DNA of 64,000 nucleotides from Cordia subcordata (GCA_028554755.1 JAPTOF010000020.1:2423001-2487000); one strand, 5' to 3'; numbered from the stretch's first letter, positions 36,661-48,889 are shown. A program made the numbers and translations. Notes: generated from the sequence alone by a model not told the origin.

Positions 36661-37283
36661 GTATAGTCATATCTACAAATTCATGAACCTAAAAAGAACA
36701 AAGTGAAAAGAAAGGAAACAGAAAACACAGTGAAAGATTGTCGCAGTTGTGCTATGTGTGATGATGAAGAAGACAGAAGACAGAAGACAAAATGCTATAG
36801 AAGACACACCATTTGGGTGCAAAAGCTGGATTACAGCTCCCGCGTGAATTTCCTTCTCATCTTTTTCTGCTTACAGTCGTAAAACTTACAAGCTTCCTAT
36901 TTATCATAACTTAAAAAGACACAAGCTTTCTCTTTATATTACTTAATAGAGAGATTAATTTGTGTGGGAAAATATGTTTCTTTCATATAAAAAATAATAA
37001 CATATAAGATCACTTTATATATGTTTTTTCTTAATTACAAAATATAAGTGATTCATCCTTGACTTATTTCTCACAATTATAGATAAAACAATCCCATCAA
37101 AAGTATCTTATAAAAATTCAAAAGTAATTATATATTTTTAATATATTGGTCATCTTAAAAGGTGCTTTAATATTTTTAATCATTTCAACAATAAAATAAT
37201 AAAAAAAGTGTCTAAAATATGTTACATCTAAATTTCTTTTCATATATAGCGTGACAATCGAGGTGATTAACAACGGACATCAA
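36661..37283. other. Intergenic, no gene recognised
   Basis: AT-rich sequence between the microsatellite and the MITE at 37287. Nothing supported. Confidence 0.5.
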
Positions 37284-37286
37284 TTA

Positions 37287-37407
37287 TAGGGCGTTTGGCT
37301 TTACTTATTTTGGGTATTTATAAGCATTTAGAAAAAAAGCACCATCACACATACTTTTTACTATTTAAGTACTTATAAGCACCAAATAAGCAAAGCCAAA
37401 CACCCTC
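37287..37407. mobile_element. Tourist-like MITE, 121 bp
   Basis: Flanked by TTA at 37284-37286 and 37408-37410. Inverted ends: tagggcgtttggctttactt / caaagccaaacaccctc. The inner arms share cttataagcac with the MITE at 13960, so both probably belong to one family. Confidence 0.8.
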
Positions 37408-37908
37408 TTAGTCATCTTAAAAGATGTTCTACTATTTTTTTTTTAACTTTTCAATAATAAAGTAAAGAAAGGTTTTGAAATATGTTCCATCTAAACACCT
37501 TTGTAATTCAATTCAACGAACATACCTATTAGTTTGTGTCATAGATACGTATATCTAAAATTGTTTATATATATAAATGGATAAAAATTTGTGGCCAAAA
37601 AAAGTTGGCAAAAAATGGTTAAAATGGTGGTAAATTTGTAATTTTGACATTTTGTTATTTATTTTACCCTTAATGAGAAAAAGTAAAAATTTAAATTTAA
37701 ATTAAGCCTTTTATTTCTCTTTTATCATTAAATGTCCAACAACTGACGAGTATATCATTTTCAATGAATAACTGAGCACACACATTGTCGTTGCCAATAG
37801 ATTGACTAACATGTGGCTGTAATATGTACACTAGACAAAATAGATAGAACAAGGAGAAGCAGAAGAAGAATCACTAACACCCTGGACCAAACATTTAAAC
37901 CACTCATC

Positions 37909-38534
37909 TGTGAGTTGCAAAGCTCACTTTGAAGCCAAGAAACAAGAGTCAAAAATGTTGGCTACCATAGGAAATTGAGAAAGTGAATAAATCTTGCAAA
38001 TTTGGTGCATGAGAAATTGAATCACAAACAAAGTCTTTCCTTTTGCATGCAAAAGTTGAAATATGAAAAGGGCTATGGCAAGCTAAGAAGAGAAATGGTG
38101 CATGGCATTTAATGGATGAAGAAAATAGCCACCTTGCATTAACTGTTTGTCTCTCAATTTTGCCTATAAAAAGCATGCCCAGGAGAAGCTTTGGATCATC
38201 AAGCAAGAAGCATTCAAAGCATTTAGAGAGAATTAGAAAGAATTCTCCTAAGTATAGTATTTTTCTTTCACTTGTTATATAAATTAGTGTGATAGTGAGT
38301 TACTCCTATTATAAGAGAGAGGAAAATTGTTCTCTCCTTATTTTAGAGAGAAGGCTGTAAAACTTTTACACATAGTGAAATCCTCCTCACTTACCCATGG
38401 TTTTTCCCTCAATTAGTTTGAGGGTTTTTCACATAAATTTTGGTATCTCAATTATCCATTTTCTCTAATTTCTTATTTTAGCTACGTGATCTTGCTTCAG
38501 CAACCCTATCATTCCGCTGCGCCACATCCCAACA
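37909..38534 (+). repeat. 5' LTR of copia element
   Basis: 626 bp, starting TG and ending CA. It differs from the 3' LTR at about 26 positions by eye (about 4%), mostly transitions. It contains a TATA-like tataaaaag near 38165. The sequence after it, tggtattagagtcacgag, resembles an initiator-tRNA-Met primer-binding site. Confidence 0.95.
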
Positions 38535-38695
38535 GTGGTATTAGAGTCACGAGCTGAAGGTATTGTTACTATTCACACATTACTATATTCAGTTACGGGT
38601 CATTACTATTCACGGTACTGTTCACATATATAGTATTGTTCATAGTGAAATAGTAGGAGTAGGTTCAATTCCAGAAGCAGATCATTATCAACATT

Positions 38696-41600
38696 ATGGT
38701 GGTGAAATACGAAATAGAGAAGTTCAACGGGAGTAATTTCTCCATGTGGAAATTGAAGATGAAAGCCATTCTGAGAAAAGATAACTGTCTTGCAGCAATC
38801 GAAGGCAGGCCAGCAGGGGTAACTGACGACAAGTGGAAAGAAATGGACGATCTTGCTATTGCCAATTTGTATCTAGCATTGGCAGATTCGGTGCTGTCGA
38901 ACGTCGAGGAGAAAAAGTCAGCAAAAGAAATTTGGGAGACGCTGACTAAATTATACAAGGACAAGTCACTTCACAACAAGATCTTTTTAAAAAGGAGACT
39001 TTATACTCTTCGAATGGGGGAGACCACACCAGTTATAGAACATATCAACACTTTAAATACACTATTTTCTCAACTCACTTCGTTGGGTCATAAAATAGCA
39101 GAGCTTGAACGTGCGGAGATCCTACTTCAAAGTCTACCTGACTCGTACGATCAACTTGTCATCAATTGCACCAACACTATTCTCATAGACAGTCTAGTCT
39201 TCGACAACGTTGTAGCTGCTGCTCTAGAAGAGGAGTCCAGGCGCAAAAACAGGGCGGACAAACTAGGAAGCTTAAGACAAGCAGAGGCACTAACGATAAC
39301 GAGAAGTAGACCAACGGAGCGTGGCTCAAGTGGGAGCCATAGTCACGGTAGATCGAAGTCAAGAAGCAAGAAAAATATCGTGCTATAATTGTGGCAAAAA
39401 GGGGCACATTAAGAAGGATTGTTGGCGCAACAAGACAACTTTCGAGGTCACCAACACTCAAAGATGTGTTGTAGATACTTCTGGTGATGGAGTTGTCTTA
39501 TACAGTGAAGCAGCAGCAACTTTTAAAGGTAGAAAGGAGCTTACTGATGTATGGATAATGGATTTGGGAGCGACATGGCACATGACGTCTCTTCGAAAAT
39601 GGTTCCACACATATGAACGATGCTCTAGAGAATCTGTGTATATGGGTAATGATTATGCCTTAGAGATTGCTGGAACCGGTACCAACAAAATAAAAATGTA
39701 CGATGGTACAATTCGTTCCATTGAAGGAGTAAGACACGTGAAGGGCTTGAAGAAGAATCTGTTGTCTCTTGGACAACTGGATGACCTTGGCTGTAAAACC
39801 TATATTGAGGATAGGATGATGAAGGTCGTCAAAGGCTTGTAGTGATCAAGGCAGAAAAGATCACGGTAAATCTATACATGCTGCTGGGAAATACGTTACA
39901 GCAGGCAGATGTATCTGTTGCATCAACTAGCCAAGAAGAATCAACAGTAATGTGGCATTGCAGACTTGGCCACTTGTCTGAACGAGGTTTGAAGATTCTT
40001 GCGGAACGTAATCTCTTACATGGGCCAAAGTCGGTAAACTTACCGTTCTGTGAGTACTGTGTGACTAGCAAGCAACACAAATTATCATTCGGAAGATCTA
40101 CTGCCAGAAGTAAACATATTCTGGCCTTGGTTCACTCACACGTATGGGAATCGCCGGTTCTATCTCTAGGAGGAGCAAAGTATCTTGTATCATTCATTGA
40201 TGATTACTCCAGGAGATTATGGGTGTACCCGATCAAGAACAAGTCAGATGTGTTTATAATATTCAAGGAATACAGAGCATGGGTGGAACTTGAATCTAAC
40301 AAAAGGATCAAGTGTTTGAGGACAAACAATGGGGGAGAATACACTGACAGGAGTTTTCTAGCATTTTGCAAGCACGAGGGTATTTAGAGGCAATTTACGG
40401 TTCCACATACACCTCAGCAAAATGAAGTTGCAAAACGGATGAACAGAACTCTACTCGAAAGAACAAGAGCGATGTTAGAAACTGCAAGTCTAGCCAAGTC
40501 ATTCTGGGTAAAAGTAGTCAAAACCGCATGTCACCTGATAAATCGGTCACTGTCAACGGCTATTGGGTTAAAGACACCAGTGGAAATGTGGACTGGTAAA
40601 CCTGTAGATTATTCTACCTTAAATGTCTTTGGATGTCCTGCATACGTGATGTATGGTTCCCAAGAAAGAATGAAGCTGGATCCGAAATCTAGGAAATGTA
40701 TATTCTTGGGATATGCTGACGTTGTTAAGGGGTATCACTTGTGGGATCCCACTGACCACAAGGTTATTGTCAGCAGAGATGTGATCTTTGTAGAGAGTAA
40801 ACTACAAAGTAAAAAAGACGATAACACTGGAAAGGAGACTACTGTAGTAGAAGTTGAAGATAAACCAGAACAATGAGACACTTCTTCTGAAGCTATACCA
40901 GAGCACGAGGAACAAGAACTAAACGAGGCTGAGGTTACAGAAGTCCGACGTTCGTCGCGACAGACAACAAGACCATCATAGCACTCTGATTATGTTATGG
41001 CAAGCAATGCAGCATATTCTCTTCTAACGGAGGATGGAGAACCATCAACTTATCATGAGGCTGTAAATAGTCCCGATGTTGCACTGTGAATGATGGCAAT
41101 GTAGGAAGAAATCGAAGCCTTGCACAGAAACAAGACATGGGAGCTTGTTCCACTACCACCCGGAAGGAAAGCCATTGGCAATAAATGGGTCTACAAGATC
41201 AAACGAGATGGCAATGATCAGGTGGAGCGATATCGTGCAAGACTGGTGGTGAAAGGATTTGCTCAGAAAGAAGGCATTGACTTCAACGAGATCTTCTCTC
41301 CTGTGGTTAGACTTACAACTGTCAGAGTAGTCTTAGCTATATTTGTTGTGTTCGATTTACATCTAGAACAGTTAGATGTAAAGACGGCTTTCTTCATGGA
41401 GAACTTGAAGAAGAGATTTATATGCTTCGACCAAAAGGATTTGTTGAGAAAGGAAAGGAAAACTTGGTTTGTAGGTTAACCAAATCTCTGTATGGTCTAA
41501 AGCAGGCACCAAGGTATTGGTACAAGAGATTTGATTCCTTTATCATTAGCCTCGAGTACAACAGACTCAATGCAGACCATTGTACATATTACAAGAGGTT

Positions 41601-42597
41601 TGGAGATGATGATTTCATCGTTCTGCTGTTGTACGTGGATGATATGCTGGTAGCAGGCCCCAGCAAAGATAGTGTCCAAGAATTGAAGGCACAGTTAGCT
41701 AGGGAGTTTGACATGAAGGATTTGGGACCAGCAAACAAGATTTTAGGGATGCAAATTCAACGAGACAGAAAAGACATAAAAGTATGGATTTCCCAGAAGA
41801 ACTACTTTAAGAAAATTTTGCGGCGCTTCAACATGCAAGATTGTAAGGAAATCTCGACCCCATTTCCTGTCAACTATAAATTATCCTCAAGTATGTGCCC
41901 TAGTAATGAAGCAGAGAGGATAGATATGTCTCGAGTGCCGTATGCATCAGCAATGGGAAGTCTCATGTTCGCTATAATATGTACGAGACCAGATATTACT
42001 CAAGCTATTGGAACAATCAGTCGGTTCATGGCGAATCCTGCTGGGGAGCATTGAAATGCTGTTAAGAGGACCTTGAGATACATCAAAGGAACCTCAAATG
42101 TTGCATTATGTTATGGAATATCAGAATTTACTGTCAGGGGCTTTGTCGATTCAGATTTTGTCGGTGATTCTGATAAATAGAAGTCCACTACTGGCTATGT
42201 GTTTATACTTACAAGAGGAGCAGTGAGTTGGGTATCCAAGTTACAGACTGTTGTGGCACTTTCTACAATAGAGGCAGAATACATGGCAGCTACACGCGCT
42301 TGTAAAAAAGCAATATGAATTCAGAGGTTAATAAAGGAACTCGGGCACAAACAAGAGAAGATTCCTTTGTATTGTGACAGTCAGAGTGCCTTGCACATTG
42401 CAAGGACTCCAGCCTTTCATTTCAGGACGAAGCACATAGGTGTTCAGTATCACTTTGTCCGTGAAGTTGTGGAGGAAGTAAGTATGGACATGCAAACGAT
42501 TCACACTAATGAAAACCTAGCAGATGTTATGACGAAGCCTATCAATGTTGACAAGTTTGTCTGGAGTAGATCCTCTTGTGGCCTTGCAAAGACGTAA
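38696..42597 (+). pseudogene. copia gag-pol, broken by several frameshifts and stops
   Basis: Recognisable pieces in order: gag with a KFNGSNFSMWKLKMKAIL start (38696-39388); CCHC knuckle CYNCGKKGHIKKDC and protease region (39321-39842); integrase zinc finger and core (39842-40876); reverse transcriptase with YVDD (41120-42054); RNase H with STIEAEYMA and the C-terminal LADVMTKP block (to 42597). Frames break near 39379, 39838 and 41394. In-frame stops lie at 40385, 40874, 40979, 41087, 41102, 42052, 42178 and 42316. Several fall where the family has Trp or Gln, as C-to-T or G-to-A change would produce. All three integrase catalytic positions are altered. It cannot make an active polyprotein. 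Confidence 0.95.
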
Positions 42598-42665
42598 GCA
42601 ACATGGCAATGGCAAGTTTGGAGAGATTTGAAGAACAACTCAAAGTGAACTTTAAAGTGGGAGAA

Positions 42666-43290
42666 TGTGAATTGTAAAGCTCACTTTGAAGCCAAGAAAC
42701 AAGAGTAAAAAATGTTGGCTACCATAGGAAATTGAGAAAGTGAACAAATCTTGCAAATTTGGTGCATGAGAAATTGAATCACAAACAATGTCTTTCCTTT
42801 TGCATGCAAAGTTGAAATATGAAGAGGGCTATGGCAAGCTAAGAAGAAAAATGGTGCATGGCATTTAATGGATGAAGAAAATAGCCACCTTGCATTAATT
42901 GTTTGTCTCTCAATTTTGCCTATAAAAAGCAAGCCCGGGAGAAGCTTTGGATCATCAAGCAAGAAGCATTCAAAGCATTTAGAGAGAATTAGAAAGAATT
43001 CTCCTAAGTGTAATATTTTTCTTCCACTTGTTATATAAATTAGTGTGATCGTGAGTTACTCCTATTATAAGAGAGAGAAAAATTGTTCTCTCCTTATTTT
43101 AGAGAGAAGGCTGTAAAACTTTTACATACAGTGAAATCCTCCTCACTTGCCCGTGGTTTTTCTCTCAATTAGTTTGAGGGTTTTCTACGTAAATTTTGGT
43201 ATCTCAATTATCCATTTTCTCTAATTTCTTATTTTAGCTGCGTGATCTTGCTTCAGCAACCCTATCATTCCGCTGCGCCGCATCCCAACA
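42666..43290 (+). repeat. 3' LTR of copia element
   Basis: 625 bp partner of the 5' LTR. Its TATA-like tataaaaa is at 42921-42928. It ends 30 bp upstream of the CYP82 start codon, so it could supply a promoter to that gene. Confidence 0.95.
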
Positions 43291-44668
43291 TCATTTCCAT
43301 CAATTATTTTTTATCCTCTTATGGATTTTATTGTTCATCATCTGTCTCCCTTTATTGTTTGTCTTATGATGTTATTGTCATTCTTATTCTTATACATTTT
43401 ATCGCGACAAAAACCTAATGGCCAGAAGAGTAAGGCCAAGCCACCCGCAGAACCACCAGGTGCCGGGCCTATTTTAGGCCACCTCCATCTATTAAGAGGC
43501 CCGGACCCGGTGGCGCGGACCTTGGGTGGTTTGGCCGATAAAATGATCAGTCCAGTTTTCTCCATTCGACTAGACGTAGAACGCGCAGTTGTGATAAGCA
43601 GCTGGGAAGCTGTTAAGCAATGCTTCACCATTAACGATAGGGTATTTGCTACCCGGGCGCCTTCTAATACTGGTAGATACCTGGCTTACGACTATGCAGC
43701 TTTCGGCCTCGCGCCCTACGGTCCTTACTGGCGTGACATGCGAAAGATAGTTATGCTCGAACTGCTCTCCACTAATAGGCTCGACACACTCGAGCACGTT
43801 CGAGTTTCTGAACTCGAAGAAAGCATGAAAGAGTTGCAGTCGTCTACAGAGAAGAACAACTGTGTTGTGATAAGTAAATGGTTCGAGCAGTTGGCTTTGA
43901 ATATGGTTATGAAGACAATAGCTGGGACGAGGTATGTTAATTCTGTGGATGGTTTAGAAGAAGATGCAGAAGCTAAACAGCTCAGAAGACTCATCAAGGA
44001 GTTCACTTCTGCGGCTGGAGAGTTCACGTTGTCTGATCAAATTCCATTTCCATTGTTGAGATGGATAGATATTAATGGGTCGATTAAGAACATGAAGCGC
44101 ATCTCAAAAGAATTGGGTGCTATTTTTCAAAGTTGGATTGATGAACATGAAGCCAAGAGGAGGAACAAGGACGGCGACCTTGAGGAAGAACAAGATTTCA
44201 TAGATGTGATGCTTTCAGTGATTGACCACAACATGATCTCACATGGCTACGCACGCGACACCATAATTAAGGCAACAATAATGGTATGCATATTAATACT
44301 ATAATTTGTCACATACTAGAGTACACACATATATGGATATTACCTTTTGGTCTCATACTCTTTATAAGAAAACATTTTGATCCCTTTCAAAAAGAAAGGG
44401 ATAGTTCCTAACCATTTTTATTCAAAATTCTAACAAAACTTGCTTACTAATTATACAAAAATTATCAATGACATAATGGTTTAATGATATGCTTATCAAC
44501 TTTAGTACTGAGCAATCTTGAGATGATTCTCATTAGTTATATGTAATATGTAATCAGCCTTTGGCATCCGTGGAAGAGAAAAAAAAGAAAATTATAGAAA
44601 AACTGACCCATGTGAGTTGCACATGCAAATTCGGTTAGAATTTTGATAGAAAATGAGTGAAAGATTAA

Positions 44669-45272
44669 GGGCCTGTTTGGAAGTGTTTTTGTTTTTTTTT
44701 TTTGTTTTGTAAAATAGTTTTAAAGAATGGTTTTTAAAAACTATTTTAAAAAACAAAACAACAAAAATATTGTTTGGATGGAAAATAAATTTATTTTTTT
44801 ATCTTGCATTAAAAAGACCATTACACCCTTTTTTTTATATTTGATTTTTTCCTCTAATAAACATATATCTACATATGTATACACACACACATATGTGTGT
44901 GTATATGTATAATGCGTGTGTTCTAAAAGAGGCTAGAATAGGCATGGGTTGGGGTGAGGGCAAAGATGGGGGGTGGGTGGGGTGGGATGGGCAAGGGTCA
45001 GGGTAGGTGGGGTGAGAGGGTGGGCTAGGGTCGGGGTAGGTTGGGGGGAAGGAGAATAATTAAATAATGGAATTGCTCTTTTGAGAAAAACATATAAAAA
45101 ACACATGAAAACAACAAAAATATGTTTCCTGTTTTTTGTTTTTAAAAACACTTTTTTTAGAACTGTTTCCAAAAATAATTTTAGAAAATAACTACTTCCA
45201 AACGAGTTTTTTATGTTTTTTTGTTTTCAAAAACAAAAAAAACTGTTTTTGAAAATAGTTCCAAACAGCCCC
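44669..45272. mobile_element. Tourist-like MITE, 604 bp, in CYP82 pseudogene intron
   Basis: Flanked by TAA at 44666-44668 and 45273-45275. Ends are gggcctgtttggaa and, inverted, ggggctgtttggaa. Sub-terminal poly-T/A arms (gttttgtaaaatagttttaaa) are also inverted. The interior holds a CA/TG palindrome near 44880-44905 and a very G-rich tract at 44938-45055. Ends plus a 3-bp TAA duplication fit PIF/Harbinger MITEs. Confidence 0.85.
44938..45055 (+). other. G-rich tract with G-quadruplex potential
   Basis: About 118 bp with many GGG/GGGG runs (ggggggtgggtggggtggga and similar) on the strand that would be transcribed with the P450. It lies inside the MITE and is unlike its AT-rich surroundings. 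Confidence 0.7.
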
Positions 45273-46220
45273 TAACCGTCTCTCTCTTTTCTTTTTAATA
45301 TAAGGGCCAAAAATATCTTATTTAAAAAATAAGGACAAAAAAATTTTAGGCAATAAAAGTAAAGGACCATATATATATAACTTGTATAATAATGTTCTTT
45401 GTCATTTTATGCCTCTCTGTAGACCTTCCAACACCATACCCTCATCTTGCAGATTATTATATTAGCAAGTACGGATGCATCATCAGTTTTTCTCGCATGG
45501 GTGATGTCTTTACTATTGAACAATGAACATGTTATGAACCGTGCCCAAGAAGAGATAGACAACAAGGTTGGTAAAGATAGATGGGTTGATGAATCTGATA
45601 TTGAGAAATTAATCTATCTTCAAGCAATTGTTAAGGAAACACTTAGACTGTATCCACCAGGACCTCTTTTGGTGCCACACCAAGCCATGGAGGACTGCGA
45701 CCTGAGTGGCTACCTCATCCCTAAAGGCACTCATTTGTTGGTGAATGCATGGAAGTTACATCGCGATCCTCGGATTTGGTTGCGGCTCACGAATTTAAAG
45801 CGGATCGGTTTCTGACAAGCCATGTGGAGGTAGATGTTTATGTGCGTCATTTCGAGTACATACCATTCGGGTCCGGAAGAAGATGTTGTCCTGGAACTGG
45901 ATATGCATTGCGAGCGACACATTTAATTATTGCTCGCTTGCTTCAAGGTTTTAATTTTGCCACTCCATCAAACTTGCCAGTGGACATGGAAGAAGGCCTG
46001 GGTTTGCTCTTGCTGAAGGCAAAGCCTCTAGAAGTGTTAATAACTCCACGCCTGCCTGCGTTGCTCTATGGTAACTAGCATAGTGATATTCGTCGGAGAA
46101 CCGCAAGTTCTGAAATAAAATTTTGCGATTGTACTCGAAATTTAGGGCTTTGATTATTCTGTATTGTACATATGGGATTTCAAATGTACTTTATGTTCGG
46201 CACACAGCAAGGTATGAAAT

Positions 46221-46608
46221 AAAGCAAATTTTACAAATGGTTCTTATTGTTTATCGCAAGTGTCAATTTAATTCTTATTATTTCAAAAATAACTTATTTG
46301 GTACTTAATCTATAAAGTGTTAATTTGATCCTTATGTTTCAAAAGTGAATAATTGAGTCCACAATGTTTGCAAAAAATGACTTAATTAATTCTCATTTTA
46401 ACCCTGAAAATGGATTACATGACCAACTAACCGGGTTGAAATGGATACTTTTTGCGAACATTAAAGACTAAATAAGTTATTTTTGAAATAATAAAAAGAC
46501 CAAGTGATCTTTTTTACAAATATTAAGAATCAAGTGGGTTAATTTTGAAACAATAAGAATAAACTAATACTTTTTGTAAACAATAAAAATCATTTGTAGA
46601 ATTCTATC
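46221..46608. mobile_element. Foldback MITE between the two P450s, 8-bp TSD
   Basis: Perfect 8-bp duplication tatgaaat at 46213-46220 and 46609-46616. The arms pair over most of the 388 bp (left: ttttacaaatggttcttatt; right inverted: ttctacaaatgatttttatt; both then have ttatttcaaaaataactta). An 8-bp duplication is typical of hAT elements, though long arms are also seen in Mutator-like MITEs. Confidence 0.85.
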
Positions 46609-47033
46609 TATGAAATGTCACACTTCCAAAACTTACTAATGTCCGCAAGAATGTTGCACAAAATACCTAATCTTTTATTAGATAACTAATAAAATATTAT
46701 TTATAATATAAGGGTACTAATAATATTCTTTATAACTACTTATAAAACTACAAATAATTTTATGCAACCTGATTTACCACGTATACCTTGTCACCACTTG
46801 CTTTCACCTCATAAATCCGAACAGATTAGGTAATTACCTTATTAAATAAGATCGTATACATGTAAAGTTCTGTAAAGATTACTTTATTAAATAAGATGAC
46901 GATTCAGAAGAATACATACATGTAAAGTTCTAGAAAATAGTTCAAACTAATCCCGCATAGAAACTAAAGCTAAACTATAACAACAATCATACAATAATTA
47001 TGTCATGAGCACTTACTGATCCTTCACCCTCAA

Positions 47034-48809
47034 CTAGTTATTGTAGAGAAAACTGGGCAGGCGAGGAGTAATTAACACCTGTAAAGGATTTGCCCTGGAC
47101 AAGATTAAATCCAAGTCTTCTTCCATGTTCACAGACAAGCCCGATGGAGTAGTAAAATCAAAACCTTGAAGCAATCTAGCAACAGTGAGGTGCGCAGCTC
47201 TCATCGCAAATGTAATCCCCGGACAAGATCGTCTTCCAGACCCGAATGGTAAATACTCAAAACTTTGTCCATAAAAATCAACATCTGCATGAGTCGTCAG
47301 AAATCGTTCCGGCTGGAATTCATGAGGCTCCGGCCAAATACAAGGATCGCGGTGTAGCTTCCACACGTTCGGCAACAATATAGTACCTCTGGGGACAAGG
47401 TAACCACCCACGTAACAGTCTTGCGTGGATTCGTGTGGTACCAGAAGGGGACCTGGTGGATGCAGGCGTAGTGTTTCCTTAACAATGGCTTGGAGGTAGC
47501 TTAAGCTTTCGATGTCTGATTCTTCAACCCATCTGTCTCTGCCAATGTTGGTGTCTATCTCTTCTTGCGCCCGCTTCATCACATGCCTGTTGTTCAACAG
47601 CAGAGACATGAGCCATGTCTGAAGAACACTTGAGGTGCCCACCCCTGCTAAGAAGATATTCTGCATAACAAAGACTAGAAAGTTAAAAATTCTATGTCAA
47701 GGAGAATTACATGTGAACTTACTTAGAATTCATAGTAGAGACTCTAATTTCTAATATAAAAGGCAAAAGTTCAGAATGAAATACCTAAATTGAAAATGGG
47801 GTTTTCGCTTAAAGGAAAAAGTATGATATATTTAATTATTTCATACCAATACTGTAGCCTTGATTATGGTTTCGCGTGTATGGCCATTTGTGATTTGGTT
47901 GTCGTTAAGCGAAAGCATCACATCTATGAAATCTTGATCCTTGTCATCATCGTTCTCCTTGTTGATCAGTCTCCTCTTGGCAGGTTCATCAATCCAACTT
48001 GCGAGAATGGCATCCATTTCTTTTGAAATGCGCTTCATGTTCTTCACACTTCCATTAAAATCTATCCATCTAAACAATGCATATGGAAACAGGTCGGACA
48101 CTTGAACTTCTTGTGCTGCAAACGCAAACTCCCTTATGAGTCTTCTGATACGTTTAGCTTCGTCATCTTCAACACCATTCACAAAATTCGCGTACCTCTT
48201 GCCAGCTATTGATTTCAGAACTATATTCACAGCCAACTGCTGAAACCAGCTGCTAATCACCACAGAGTTGTTGTTTCTCTGCTCCACAATGGATGAGTAC
48301 AACTCTTTTATGCTTTGTTCCACTTCAGAAACCCGAGAGTCCTTGAGTGACTCCACCCTCCTAGCAGAGAGTAGTTGGAGAGTGACAATCTTTCGCATTT
48401 CACGCCAATAAGGATCATAGGACGCAAGCCCGAATGCTGCGAAGTTGTAGCCGAGGTATTCACCGGCGCAAGAAGCCGGGCGCGTCGCGAAGGCCTTGTC
48501 ATTGCTGGTGAAGCACTCCTTAACGGCCTCCCGACTACTAATCACGAGTAAACGTTGTGATCCAAGCTTAACCGAGAAGATTGGGCCGACCTTATTGGCC
48601 AAAACACCAAACGTCTGAGCTAAGGAGGTGTGCCTTGTTAGTAAATGGAGGCCGTGGCCTATAACAGGCGAGGCACCTGATGGCTCCGGGGGTGACTTTC
48701 TCATGCTTTTGAGACCTTCAAGTTTTCGTCGCCATGGATGGTATAATAACGAGAGTAAAATTAGCATGAGACAAGCAATAACCGGACACAGATGAGCAAT
48801 GAAACCCAT
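47034..48809 (-). CDS. CYP82-like cytochrome P450, apparently intact
   Basis: Two exons, minus strand: 48809-47847 and 47660-47034, phase-0 intron, 529 aa. Exon 1 has the same length (963 nt) as in the pseudogene at 43321. Features: N-terminal membrane anchor; hinge PPEPSGASPVIGHG; C-helix WREMRK; K-helix ETLRLHPPGP (ExxR); PERF region FQPERF; and heme loop FGSGRRSCPG with the Cys ligand. The I-helix reads LAGVGTSSV, where the usual acidic residue before Thr (AGxDT) is Gly. The pseudogene paralogue keeps Asp there, so this is a change in this copy. It is probably an ER-bound monooxygenase of specialised metabolism. The substrate cannot be told. It faces the pseudogene tail to tail. Confidence 0.92.
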
Positions 48810-48875
48810 GAGGGAAGGGATAAAGGCTAGCTAGCACTTGTTGACATGTGACAATAAATTGATGGAGATGAGGGG

Positions 48876-48883
48876 TTTATATA
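48876..48883 (-). promoter_or_regulatory. TATA box of the intact CYP82
   Basis: TATATAAA on the minus strand, about 67 bp before the ATG; spacing suits a plant core promoter with a short leader. Confidence 0.65.
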
Positions 48884-48889
48884 ATTTGG

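Larger units (their letters stand above)
37909..43290 (+). mobile_element. Ty1/copia LTR retrotransposon, degenerate, 5.4 kb
   Basis: Complete structure: LTR (37909-38534), primer-binding site, gag-pol remnants (38696-42597), purine tract (aaagtgggagaa) and LTR (42666-43290). Flanking pentamers are tcatc and tcatt (4 of 5). Domain order gag, CCHC zinc knuckle, protease region, integrase, reverse transcriptase, RNase H is the Ty1/copia order. About 4% LTR divergence implies an insertion of the order of a few million years at usual plant rates; this is an estimate. The element has the same orientation as the CYP82 pseudogene whose start codon lies 30 bp beyond its end. Confidence 0.96.
43321..46078 (+). 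pseudogene. CYP82-like cytochrome P450, frameshifted
   Basis: Two exons, 43321-44283 (321 codons) and 45453-46078, with a 1.17-kb intron enlarged by a MITE. It has an N-terminal membrane anchor, a Pro-rich hinge (KPPAEPPGAGPILGHLH), a C-helix WRDMRK, I-helix LASTDASS, K-helix ETLRLYP (ExxR) and heme loop FGSGRRCCPG with the Cys ligand. Exon 2 leaves frame at about 45780-45790, after LHRDPRIW and before the PERF region. One base appears to be missing, so the natural frame stops at about 45815 and never reaches the heme Cys. The rest reads on in another frame to a stop at 46076. CYP82 enzymes are ER-bound monooxygenases of specialised metabolism. The native promoter is separated from the gene by the copia insertion. 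Confidence 0.88.

Noticed and set aside
43321..46078. Treating the P450 frameshift as an extra intron
   Set aside because: No GT-AG pair around 45780 restores the frame without removing the conserved PERF region, and the paralogue has no intron there.
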